34,519 nucleotides of DNA from Planktothrix paucivesiculata PCC 9631. Its GTDB lineage: Bacteria > Cyanobacteriota > Cyanobacteriia > Cyanobacteriales > Microcoleaceae. The stretch is from contig NZ_LR734992.1 in assembly GCF_900009265.2 (NCBI RefSeq), positions 22,800 to 57,318 of the forward strand, in the 5' to 3' direction. Positions 15,607-24,711 of this stretch are shown piece after piece (position 1 is the first letter of the stretch; every line of letters starts with the position of its first letter). The position numbers were made by a program, and so were the translations under genes. The notes below the pieces were generated by a model. That model did not search any database and was not told the DNA's origin. It saw only the letters and a program-made list of their open reading frames with translations.

Positions 15607-18271
15607 ACCGTTGAAACAATTCAAAATCTCTCGATAAAGTGTGCTGGTTATCATCCAAGTCAAACGAATAATCTGGGACAATTTTTCTTTGTCCCCCTTG
15701 CAGGCGTGCTTCACGAGGCCAAAACATTAACTTACCCTTGTTTTCACTAAGTTCAATTTTACCAGCCGTGTAGCCATGCAGACGATTGAGGCGTTGTCCT
15801 GTTTTCGTTTCATAGTATTCTAACCCACAGAGCGATCGCCCTTGCCAAATTCGTCTAGCTTCAGTACCGCCTTGAACAATCTCTCTAGAATTAGCTTCAT
15901 GTAGATGACCGCATAGGTGAACAGCAAAACGACCGCGAGCGGTAATTTCTCCATTCAAGTGCGTTTGGGCATCAGGGGTTAACCAACTTGGTGGATGATG
16001 CGTCAGTAACAGGCAGGCGTGATGCTGCCTTGCCCAAGTTGGGCTATCGCCGTCACAAACCTGGTGAAATTGCCGGGGATGGATAGCCAGCTTGCCCTCA
16101 TAGTTTTCACCAGTAAGCTGAAGAAAGCTTGTATTCAAACCTAAAATTCCCAGCTTGGCACCATTCTTTTCAAGAGTGGCTGAAAAATCCCCTGGTACAA
16201 TACCATCTTTTAAGTTTTCTGGCTTAAAGGGTTGCCGTTCCCACCATGCTATGTAGTTTTCAAAGGCTTTTGTCACAACTTGGCGATAGGGCGATTCTGC
16301 ATTATGCCAAAAATCTTCTTGTACATCCGCTTCCTCTAACCACCGCCGGAGTAATTTTACCGCAGGATCTTTTATGTTAGGTCTGACTAAATCATGATTT
16401 CCTGGTACTGCCAGTAGCTTAGGAGAGGAACCCAATTGAGCAAAATAATTCCATAGTTGTGTCAAAAGTTGCTCGATTTTTTGAAATTCTTCAGCACTGC
16501 CACGCTGAGTTAAGTCACCAGTAAATACAACCAAGTCCCACGGCCCACTTTTATCGTGGAGTCTCCTTAAATCTTCAAAAAATATTTCTTTGACACCAGG
16601 CCAAAGCCAATCCTGGTCTCTCATACCTTGATGAAAGTCGGTTAAGTGTAACCAACTAAAGCTATTATTAGTTGTATTTACTTTTGGATTAGGAACGCGG
16701 GGGTTAATTGTTATTGGAGTTCGAGGACTTCTACCTGCTAAGTCTGGATTAGCTCCACTTCTGCTACGAATAATACTAAGTTTATCTGCTAGCTCGTCTG
16801 CTAGTTCAGATAAAGTTTGATGCCGACTATCTAATGGATCAATTGTATTACTTAGCAGCCGTACTAAAATAGTCAGTACATTCTCATTGGTATCGCTACG
16901 ATACTTATCCATTAAAAAACTAATTACCTGTGTTACCCGTTGAGCCGTACTATTAGCTTGGGGCAAACTATTAGCCCAAGGAGAAAGCAGGTCATAACTA
17001 AAGAAGCTTCGTAGTTCCTCATTACTTTCAAATTGGCTGCACATTGACAGAGCTTTAGACAATTGATTATGGAGTTGAGCTGGAATCCCTGGCATATCTT
17101 TGCTTACAACATCATTAGCAAGGCTTTCCTCTACTGTAGCTTTAAGATGTTGCAGGCGCTTATATCCTAAATTAAGTAAAAGCTGATCTGCTTGAATTTG
17201 AGATTGCAATTTATTGCGAACATCCTCCAAAAACGCTTCCCACAAAGTTAAGTCAGTGTCTGGTAATGCCCCTAGCTTGTCCAGTTTCATCCTGTAATTC
17301 TGTTCGTTAATAGCGATGGTATGTTTGTGGGCATCTAGTTCTCCCAGGTAGCCAAAATACTCAATATCTATCCCCTGTAACTCTGTCAACAATTGCCGAA
17401 GGTGCCTTTGCCGATCTGGTGATTGGGAAATTTGACCGAAGTTATTCCCATGCTGTTCTATGCGATTGTAAGATTGTTTTAGCTGGCGATCACAGAAACG
17501 AGATTCATGATAGACATACTGAATTTTATGGCGACACCACAAAAGATAAAGCAATAACTCAGATGCCTTATCCATATCGTTTGAATTCATACTTTGGCAT
17601 TTAAACCAAACTAGAATATGGAGTTGCTTACTTGGGTTTTTATGTTGACTTTCATACTCAAAAATCGGATTTCCTAACAAGTAGCCCGTGTTTATTAGCT
17701 CAGGTTTATCTGTTTCTGGAACTAATTGAAGAACACAATCATCTGCCAAACCTTGGTAGTTTTCCTGTAATTCAATTGGTTGCCCAAACAGTAATAGTGT
17801 TTGTCCCAGAGAAGCTTGAATATGTGATGGCAGTAATAGGTATTGTGGATTAAAGTTCAATAATTGAGGCAGAAAAAATGTTTCTTGAGAAGACAGGGTT
17901 AAATCGATCGCATAACTATCATGCAATCGGTATGGGCAGAGTAATCCCTGAAATTGTAAGCCATCTGGTTGAGCAATTATTTGAAAATCTAAACTTTTTT
18001 TTCTATTGAGTAGTAAAGTACAATATTCACTTTCTTGGTTATCTTCCGCTTCGGGAAAATAGTGGTTATTTTGATAGCTAATCAGTTGTTGTGGTAGATT
18101 TTGCAGTTCTCGACTGTCAAGCTTATTTCCCAAATCTACCAACTGTTCCCATAACCGAGGTGCTTCTGGTACAGTCGGCTCTAGTCCCTGGTTGATGCTG
18201 TTTCGTAGATGGAAGGCGTAGAGGGTGAGACTGGGGCTACGCAGCCCCCAATTCTGGGGTATTTCGTTCAT
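15599..18271 (-). CDS. Three-part protein: N-terminal helical region, EAD, calcineurin-like phosphoesterase
   Basis: 890 residues. Residues 1-385 have no named family by eye; the later part (about 255-385) is helical and coiled-coil, ending in SQIQADQLLLNLGYKRLQHL. Residues 393-500 form an EAD starting MPGIPAQLHNQL, closely parallel to the caspase start MAGIPSELHHQL. Residues about 540-860 form a calcineurin-like metallophosphoesterase with all motifs: LTDFHQG (Asp545), GDLT (Asp586), GNHD (His626), THHP (His758, His759) and GHLH (His789, His791). The dinuclear metal site is complete, so phosphodiester or nucleotide hydrolysis is expected; the substrate is unknown. The gene starts 47 bp after a TPR-CHAT gene and overlaps the 53-residue gene. 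The internal Met393 suggests an EAD-phosphoesterase that later gained its N-terminal part. Confidence 0.9.
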   Translation of the reverse strand: MNEIPQNWGLRSPSLTLYAFHLRNSINQGLEPTVPEAPRLWEQLVDLGNKLDSRELQNLPQQLISYQNNHYFPEAEDNQESEYCTLLLNRKKSLDFQIIAQPDGLQFQGLLCPYRLHDSYAIDLTLSSQETFFLPQLLNFNPQYLLLPSHIQASLGQTLLLFGQPIELQENYQGLADDCVLQLVPETDKPELINTGYLLGNPIFEYESQHKNPSKQLHILVWFKCQSMNSNDMDKASELLLYLLWCRHKIQYVYHESRFCDRQLKQSYNRIEQHGNNFGQISQSPDRQRHLRQLLTELQGIDIEYFGYLGELDAHKHTIAINEQNYRMKLDKLGALPDTDLTLWEAFLEDVRNKLQSQIQADQLLLNLGYKRLQHLKATVEESLANDVVSKDMPGIPAQLHNQLSKALSMCSQFESNEELRSFFSYDLLSPWANSLPQANSTAQRVTQVISFLMDKYRSDTNENVLTILVRLLSNTIDPLDSRHQTLSELADELADKLSIIRSRSGANPDLAGRSPRTPITINPRVPNPKVNTTNNSFSWLHLTDFHQGMRDQDWLWPGVKEIFFEDLRRLHDKSGPWDLVVFTGDLTQRGSAEEFQKIEQLLTQLWNYFAQLGSSPKLLAVPGNHDLVRPNIKDPAVKLLRRWLEEADVQEDFWHNAESPYRQVVTKAFENYIAWWERQPFKPENLKDGIVPGDFSATLEKNGAKLGILGLNTSFLQLTGENYEGKLAIHPRQFHQVCDGDSPTWARQHHACLLLTHHPPSWLTPDAQTHLNGEITARGRFAVHLCGHLHEANSREIVQGGTEARRIWQGRSLCGLEYYETKTGQRLNRLHGYTAGKIELSENKGKLMFWPREARLQGGQRKIVPDYSFDLDDNQHTLSRDFELFQRYE

Positions 18272-18318
18272 GTTTGGATAGGTTAGACTGCCTAATATCT
18301 ATTATCCAGCTTTCTTCA

Positions 18319-21267
18319 TCACTGACCAATAGCGCTAAATGCTGCCCAATGACGGGGATGTTGAAAGGGTTTGGAGTTATCATCCAGTTGATGCAACCGG
18401 CGGCGCAAGCCCATTCTCAAAGTAGGATTCAAGAAACTGCGATTAGCTTCTATCCAGTCTTCCAGTTCCATTTTTGTAACTCCCAGTAGCCAACGTTGAG
18501 CCTCGTTGAGAGCAATGCTAGCGGCTACTCCTTGTTGGAAAATTTGGTAGAACTTCACCATTAAGAAGGCTGTAGACAAGTCGCCTACTGACCACAGAGA
18601 CACAATTACACTCTTGACTCCTGCCGCAATCAGACAGCGGGACAGCCCAATCACCCCATCCCCCGTAATTTTACCCTGTCCGGTACTACAGGCGCTCAAC
18701 ACAACCAGTTCAGCATTTAGCTTCATATTATAAATTTCGCCAGCCGTGAGGAAGCCATTGTCTCCATCGCTGGGAGCAAGGGCAATCGCCCCCGGTACGC
18801 CTAGCTGCCGGATATCATCTAATAGCCCGTGAGTAGCCAGATGAATCAGCCGTGCCTTTTGCATCTGCTCTAGAATTTTAACTTTTGTGGCGGCTGCACC
18901 CGTGATGGGTTGGGTTTGCAGGAGGGGAGCGATCGCTTTTGCTTCAGTTTCCGACCAAGGTAGCTCTAACAATTTTACTGGTGGTTCAGTTAAGTGAATT
19001 GTTGGCATAGTCGGATTACCGACTACAAGAGCATCGAAGTAATTTTCAGCAGATTGGGCTTTTCCCTGTTGACAAATCGAGTCTAAAACTTGGATAGATG
19101 GAGCCGTTAAAATCCTATGTTGTTCGACTAAGTATTTGCCCGTGGCATCTTGCAGCGCTGGAAAAGGAACCAAAAATAGAGCTTCTTGGGGAATAAAAAT
19201 TATAGACTCATTGGGTTGAGTAGGCAGGAGGCGAGCAATCGGCTCAATTAAGTATTGATGTAACTGTCGTAAAGGCTCAGAGATATTGCTGGCGGAAGAA
19301 ATAGCTTTAAAACTGCTACCTGTTATACCATCGCGCAGGTTGTCTTCGATGCCGAGAAATTTACGGGCTTGGAGAACTAGGTTGAACAAAGCTGAGCCAA
19401 ATGCAATAGTGGAAGAGCCGTCTGGTTGTTGTCCTAGCAGTTTAAGGTCAACTGAACAAAATATAATTTCGCCACTGGGACGGATTACCCAAATATAGAT
19501 CTCTTGCTCGAAAACCAGCGAATATTCAACCACAGTTGCATTGTGCGATTGGGCAATTCGTTGAATTTGGGTAATGGATGGGGGAGGCGCTGTAAAAGTC
19601 ATTTGCTGCCCTTTTGTGGAGAGACGTTTCTCCAGTAATTCTACAAATGCCCGTGCACGACCGCGCTCGGCGATTTCCAAAGCAGCTAAGGGTTTATTTT
19701 GTGCCACTAGAACGTTTTGCAGTAGGCGGTAAGCGGCTGTCTGTGTATCAAAAATTGATACTTTATGGGTGTCATTGTTACCTAAGTTTGTCCGTATAGA
19801 TTCCCAAATTTCTATTGTCTTGCGTAGGTTTGTCTCGGCTTCAGTTAGCTGACCAGATTCCCAAAAAACTGCTCCTAAATTATTTAGAGATGCACCCTCT
19901 CCAAAGCGATCGCCTATTTCTCGTGCGATGACCAATTGCTGTTCGTAATTTTGAATAGCTTGCTGGTATTGCGTTAAAGCGTAGTAATTTAAGCCTAGAT
20001 GACCCAGACAACTAGCTTCTGCACGGCGATCTCCGATCTCCCTAGTAATAGCGAGGGATTGTTCGTGGTTCTCAATAGCCTGTTGGTGTTGACCTTGGCT
20101 GTAGTATATGTTTCCCAGATTGTCTAGACAAGCACCTTCCCCCGAACGATAGCCTATCTGTCGTGCAATGGTGAGCGCCTCACCAAGCTTAGTAATAGCC
20201 TCCTGATATTGGCTTTGGGCTTGATAAGTCGAACTCATATTTCCCAGGGAAGTTACTTCACCAAGGCGATCGCCTATTTCTCGTGCAATCAACAATTGCT
20301 GTTCATAATTTCTAATTGCTCGCCCATACTGCCCCAGGGAACGATAAGTTAAGCCCAGATTTCCGAGTGCGCTGGCTTCCCCAAGGCGATCGCCAACTGC
20401 TCGTGAAATAGTTAGGTTCTCGTCGTGGTAATCAATTGCCTGCTGGTATTTTCCCACACAGTGGTAAACCAAACCCAGGCTGCCCAGAGTACGCGCTTCC
20501 CCACCGCGATCGCCTCTTCCTCGTTTAATCACTAATGATTCTTCATACTTTTCGATGGCTTGTTGGTACTTACCCTGAGAAAAGTAAGCACTGGCTAGAT
20601 TATGTAGAGAGTAGGCTTGCCCAAGGCGATCATCTATATTTCTTGCAATGACCAGTGACTCATCATACATTTCAATAGCCTGCTGGTACTTTCCTAAAGA
20701 ATCATAAGCGGTTCCTAAACTGTTCAGGGCAGTGATTTCCCAACGGGAATCATTTACCTTCCGTGCAATTACTAGGAACTGTCTGTGACTTTCAATAGCT
20801 TCTTGGTATTTTCCTTGAAAATTGTAAGTGTTGCCTAAATTATTCAGTACAGTCGCTTCTACTTGCCAATTGCCTATTTCTCGTGCAGCGAGTAGGGATT
20901 GTTCGTAATATTCAATAGCCTGCTGGTATTTCCATTGGGATTCGTAAGCTCTACCCAAATTGTTTAGAGAGTAGGCTTCTCCTTCGCGATCTCCTATTTC
21001 CCGTGCAAGAGTCATGTCTTGCTCGTGGTATTCAATAGCTTGCTCATAATTTCCCTGTAAGTAGAAACTGTTACCTAGATTTCCTAGACATTGAGCTTCT
21101 CCTTGATGATTTCCGAGTTGTCGATAAAGTGTCAAAGCTTGTTGCCAGCAGTGTGAGGCATCTTGAAATTGACCTACCTGAAAGTGCTGAATTCCTTGAT
21201 TAAAAAGTTTATCGGCTTCAGAGTCAACAGAATTTGACGGCGATAGCTGGTTCATAGTGTCAGGCAT
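18319..21267 (-). CDS. TPR-CHAT protease, 40-residue TPR type
   Basis: 982 residues. About twelve TPR units of 40 residues (roughly 15-500) carry the pattern GDR.GEA..L.NLG..Y...G.Y.QAIE.YE..L.IAREI. A linker follows, then a CHAT protease with His813 (LATHG) and Cys860 (LSACSTG), ending in RHWAAFSAIGQ. The CHAT type (GDGVIGLSRCLIAAGVKS) and TPR unit length both differ from the other four CHAT proteins here, so it is an older or separately acquired member. The ribosome binding site AGAGGAA lies 3 bp before the ATG. The gene starts 15 bp after the previous CHAT stop and is followed by the EAD-phosphoesterase. CHAT proteases are caspase-related cysteine peptidases; the substrate is unknown. Confidence 0.93.
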   Translation of the reverse strand: MPDTMNQLSPSNSVDSEADKLFNQGIQHFQVGQFQDASHCWQQALTLYRQLGNHQGEAQCLGNLGNSFYLQGNYEQAIEYHEQDMTLAREIGDREGEAYSLNNLGRAYESQWKYQQAIEYYEQSLLAAREIGNWQVEATVLNNLGNTYNFQGKYQEAIESHRQFLVIARKVNDSRWEITALNSLGTAYDSLGKYQQAIEMYDESLVIARNIDDRLGQAYSLHNLASAYFSQGKYQQAIEKYEESLVIKRGRGDRGGEARTLGSLGLVYHCVGKYQQAIDYHDENLTISRAVGDRLGEASALGNLGLTYRSLGQYGRAIRNYEQQLLIAREIGDRLGEVTSLGNMSSTYQAQSQYQEAITKLGEALTIARQIGYRSGEGACLDNLGNIYYSQGQHQQAIENHEQSLAITREIGDRRAEASCLGHLGLNYYALTQYQQAIQNYEQQLVIAREIGDRFGEGASLNNLGAVFWESGQLTEAETNLRKTIEIWESIRTNLGNNDTHKVSIFDTQTAAYRLLQNVLVAQNKPLAALEIAERGRARAFVELLEKRLSTKGQQMTFTAPPPSITQIQRIAQSHNATVVEYSLVFEQEIYIWVIRPSGEIIFCSVDLKLLGQQPDGSSTIAFGSALFNLVLQARKFLGIEDNLRDGITGSSFKAISSASNISEPLRQLHQYLIEPIARLLPTQPNESIIFIPQEALFLVPFPALQDATGKYLVEQHRILTAPSIQVLDSICQQGKAQSAENYFDALVVGNPTMPTIHLTEPPVKLLELPWSETEAKAIAPLLQTQPITGAAATKVKILEQMQKARLIHLATHGLLDDIRQLGVPGAIALAPSDGDNGFLTAGEIYNMKLNAELVVLSACSTGQGKITGDGVIGLSRCLIAAGVKSVIVSLWSVGDLSTAFLMVKFYQIFQQGVAASIALNEAQRWLLGVTKMELEDWIEANRSFLNPTLRMGLRRRLHQLDDNSKPFQHPRHWAAFSAIGQ

Positions 21268-21282
21268 TTATTCCTCTATAAA

Positions 21283-24200
21283 TTACTGTCCTATCGCGCA
21301 GAAGGCTGCCCAGTGAAAGGGCGATTTAAAGGGTTGCTCGTTATCTGGCATTTTATGTAATCTGCGACGCAAACTCATGTTGAGAGTTGCATCTAGAGAG
21401 ATTTTATTTTCTGAGAGCCATTCTTTTAATTCCTTTTTGGTAAGGTTTCGCAGCCAGACTTGAGCCTGATTGAGGGCGATCGCTACCTTCTTACACGCCG
21501 AAATATTTTGATAAAATTTAATCATTAAAAAAGCTGTTGATACATTTTGAACTGTCCATAAACTGCTGACAACACTGGGACTTCCTGCATAGAGAAAGCT
21601 ACTGGGAATTCCAACGTATTCATCGCTGAGAATTTTGTAATTAGTTAGACCTGTTTCGCAGGCAGAAAGAGTAACCAGACGACATTGGGAAAGGTCAAGG
21701 TCAAAAATTTCTCCAAGAGTAAGACGTTCCCCTTCTGCTAATAACAGCGCTGAGTCTAGAGGAGATTCAAAATTAAACTCGCCATGACAGGAAAAATGAA
21801 TGCAGTTTGCTAAACTGAGTTGGGAGTTTTGGACTACCTCTCTCGTATCATTATCTTTAATCTTTACTTCTACAAGGGCGGCTTTTTTGGCAGCATCCTC
21901 AACAAAAATATCAGCCCGAGAGAAGTAATGCTGAATAATTCCGACTTCAACACTCGTATAGCCTAAATCTTGAGTGGGATTTTGAATAGCCAAGAGGCGA
22001 TCGAAATTAGTCCGCTCTTGGTTTTGAGTGAGTTGCAGTAGCTGACAGGAGGGGGCATAACGCACACCTCTGGGGAAGCGGTCTAAAAGGCAGCCCCCTT
22101 TAGATAAAGGTAAAGCATGGAGGGGAATCAGGTGCAAAAAGCGATGGGGAATTAAAATGATTTGGTTGCAGTTACTTGGGAGATTATTAATAATGTCATC
22201 AATATGTAGGATTTCCGAGAGGCGGTAAAGGCGTTCTAAAAGTTTCTCAATCCATTGCTCTCGGTTTTGCTGATAATCTTGCAAATATTCATCTTGCCAA
22301 TCCCAGAAAGCTTGTCGTTCCTCAGTAGAAGATGACCAGACTTTGGGATGCTGAGATTGGTGAGTGATGATGAAAGTGTGGAAGTTCTCATCGGTGATAT
22401 ACCACTCAACAATAGTAGTACGATCATCTACAAGGTTTTGAATCTCGTTAGAGGAGATGGGTTTAACTTGTTGTGTAGCTCTAAAGTTGGGGTCTATAGG
22501 ATCGATTTCGGTGGTAATCAAATTATCTAGTTGTTGAAGCAATTGATTTAAGCGATCGCGGTTTTTGAGCAAAGCTGCTGAATCCAGCATCGGTTCACCA
22601 GTACCAGAAATTATGCCGCCTGAACGGTTCTGCTCGGTTATATCTAGGCGACGTTGCTCTGCTACAACTTCTCGACGCAATCGCTTCAGTTCGTTGACTA
22701 CAGTTTCAGGAATATTGCCTTTAGGGTAGATATCACGATTGACGAGAAGTTCAACCAGATTTCGGGCTTTGCTGCGCTCAACGTATTCAATGGCTGTGTC
22801 TGGCTGGTTATTATTGATGCAGGCTTGCACCATATTGCGGTAAAGACTAATGGTTTCTGAAAGAATAACTTGACGCCCTAGATCGGTACTTGCCCAAATG
22901 CGTTTCTGTTCTACTGCTTCAATAGCAACGCGATATCCTTCTTTGGCCTCTGGCCACCGCCCACTTGCGAAGGCGATGCTACCTAAATTGCGTGCAGCCT
23001 GGAGGCACTGATCGGGAAAAGCTGTGGGTGTAAGAACCTTCAGGACTAATAAGTAACATTGACTTGCCTTGTCAATTTGTCCCTTGTAGAAGTGGGCAAG
23101 TCCAAGATTATTTTGGGTATCTGCCCACTTTTCTGGAAACGCTTTGCGGGTGCGGACTTGCATTGCAACTTCATAAGCTGTTATTGCCTTATCTAGGTTA
23201 TCTGCGCGATTGCCACGAATACACTTGCAATAGATATTACCTAAATTATTATGGATTGTAGCCCATTGTTCAGGAAATGCTTGGAGCGTGTAAACCTGTA
23301 AGGCAGCTTGGTAGGCTACGATTGCCTTATCAAAGTTTTCTTCTTGATTACCTTTAATTCGGTACTGATAAGCATTACCTAAATTTAGGTGAATACCTGC
23401 TGAACGTTCGGGAAATCTTTCAATATCGTAGAACTTTATTGCTTCTTCATAAGCTGCAATCGCCTTGTCAATATTTTCGGCTTTATTGCCGTAAATTCGT
23501 TGGCAATAAGCGTTTCCTAAATTGTTTTTAATGGTAGCCCATTGTTCAGGAAATGCTTTTAAAGTATAAACTTCTATTGCGGCTTTATAAGCTACAATTG
23601 CTCGCTCCAGATTGTCAGCCTTATCGTCTGTAAGCCGATAAAGATATGCATTACCCAAATTCATTTGAGTGACTGCCCACTCATCTGGACAATCTGTGCG
23701 AGTAAAAACCGTTGCAGAAATCTCTAATCCTGTAACAGCAATTTCCACATTATAGGCTGGGATACCTAGCGGAAACTGTGCAATTAGGGTGCTGAACTCA
23801 GCAGTGACTGCTGCTATGCTTCGTGCTTCATCTGGTTTCGCTTCAGACAGTTTTGCTGTTACCAAACCGCGTAAAACTCTAGCTAAATTAGAGTCTAGTT
23901 TATCTAGGTTTGCAGAAAGTAATTCGTACACTGCTTGTCGATTTCCCCTTGTATCTTGGGTTATTTGTAAAAGGTGCAACAAGAAAAAGCGGTATTCAGA
24001 ATCTGTGATATTATGCGTAATATTTGAAGATATGCCTAAAGTAAATCGTCGCTGACGGGCAACGTGAATCAAAAATTCAGCAGCATTCCGATCTCCCTGT
24101 TTCGCTAGTTGTGTACCCACTTTTTCTAACATCTGTACCCATCCAGCGTCTAGCAAATGTGAGTTATTGTTCAGAAGTGTTAATTCTTGACCTTGAGGAC

Positions 24201-24711
24201 AATTTAAAAGTAACTCTATAAGCTTAAGATATGCCTTGATACGTTGTTCGACTTTAACGGCTGTACTTTTTAAAAACTGAGCCGCTCTTTGGTTGCCCTG
24301 TTTTCCCATTATCATAGCGACCTGTAGGATCATTTCTACTAAGCCTGAATCAATTAAGTCTGAGTGTGAATTCAAAATCTTCTGTTCTTCACCAGTAGGG
24401 CATCTCAACACTAAATTAATCAAATTCATATAAGCATTTAGACGTTGTTCATCTTTAGGAAGCACTGACGAAGACAAACTAGCAAGGGAAGCAGCGAGTT
24501 TAGCAGCAACAGTTTTCAAATAATTAGCACCTTCCAACTTGCCTTCTGCTACCATGATTGCTGCCGTCTGTTCCATGACTTCTATTAAGCCTGTATCAAG
24601 TAAATCTGTATTAATTTTTAAAAGCTCTAGCTCCTCATCGCTATTAGAGCAACTTAGCAGCAGATGGATTAACGTGATATAAGCATTTTGGCGTTGTTCA
24701 TCCATAATCAC
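21283..24711 (-). CDS. TPR-CHAT protease with triplicated N-terminal DEQR module
   Basis: 1142 residues from a GTG that overlaps the previous stop (GTGA). The ATG six bases later (24705, MDEQRQ) is an equally good start and matches the family. Residues 3-76, 87-153 and 154-220 are three copies of a helical module with the pattern EQR..AY..LI.LLL.CP, then LLD.GLV. A conserved linker with AQFPLGIPAYNVEIAVTG follows. Then come four 46-residue TPR units and two shorter ones (about 335-600). The CHAT domain has His976 (HFSCHG) and Cys1018 (LSACETG) and ends in FHWAAFCAIGQ. The dyad is intact. The DEQR module is common at the start of cyanobacterial TPR-CHAT proteins, usually as one copy in my recollection. 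Its role is unknown. Confidence 0.92.
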   Translation of the reverse strand: MIMDEQRQNAYITLIHLLLSCSNSDEELELLKINTDLLDTGLIEVMEQTAAIMVAEGKLEGANYLKTVAAKLAASLASLSSSVLPKDEQRLNAYMNLINLVLRCPTGEEQKILNSHSDLIDSGLVEMILQVAMIMGKQGNQRAAQFLKSTAVKVEQRIKAYLKLIELLLNCPQGQELTLLNNNSHLLDAGWVQMLEKVGTQLAKQGDRNAAEFLIHVARQRRFTLGISSNITHNITDSEYRFFLLHLLQITQDTRGNRQAVYELLSANLDKLDSNLARVLRGLVTAKLSEAKPDEARSIAAVTAEFSTLIAQFPLGIPAYNVEIAVTGLEISATVFTRTDCPDEWAVTQMNLGNAYLYRLTDDKADNLERAIVAYKAAIEVYTLKAFPEQWATIKNNLGNAYCQRIYGNKAENIDKAIAAYEEAIKFYDIERFPERSAGIHLNLGNAYQYRIKGNQEENFDKAIVAYQAALQVYTLQAFPEQWATIHNNLGNIYCKCIRGNRADNLDKAITAYEVAMQVRTRKAFPEKWADTQNNLGLAHFYKGQIDKASQCYLLVLKVLTPTAFPDQCLQAARNLGSIAFASGRWPEAKEGYRVAIEAVEQKRIWASTDLGRQVILSETISLYRNMVQACINNNQPDTAIEYVERSKARNLVELLVNRDIYPKGNIPETVVNELKRLRREVVAEQRRLDITEQNRSGGIISGTGEPMLDSAALLKNRDRLNQLLQQLDNLITTEIDPIDPNFRATQQVKPISSNEIQNLVDDRTTIVEWYITDENFHTFIITHQSQHPKVWSSSTEERQAFWDWQDEYLQDYQQNREQWIEKLLERLYRLSEILHIDDIINNLPSNCNQIILIPHRFLHLIPLHALPLSKGGCLLDRFPRGVRYAPSCQLLQLTQNQERTNFDRLLAIQNPTQDLGYTSVEVGIIQHYFSRADIFVEDAAKKAALVEVKIKDNDTREVVQNSQLSLANCIHFSCHGEFNFESPLDSALLLAEGERLTLGEIFDLDLSQCRLVTLSACETGLTNYKILSDEYVGIPSSFLYAGSPSVVSSLWTVQNVSTAFLMIKFYQNISACKKVAIALNQAQVWLRNLTKKELKEWLSENKISLDATLNMSLRRRLHKMPDNEQPFKSPFHWAAFCAIGQ
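24052..24705 (-). repeat. Three tandem copies of the DEQR module coding sequence
   Basis: This segment encodes the three N-terminal modules of the CHAT protein above. Copies two and three have a 67-residue pitch and the first is spaced slightly further. Each keeps a Cys-rich turn (SCSNSDEE, RCPTGEEQ, NCPQGQEL), a LLD/LID turn and a Gly-rich loop. Divergence between copies is moderate, so the triplication is not very recent. Confidence 0.8.

Noticed and set aside
15607-15714. Longer N-terminus for the 53-residue protein
   Set aside because: It overlaps the well-supported C-terminus of the phosphoesterase in another frame and reads as shadow sequence.
19900-21200. Regular 120-bp repeats as a possible non-coding array
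   Set aside because: They are the coding units of 40-residue TPRs in an intact CHAT gene.
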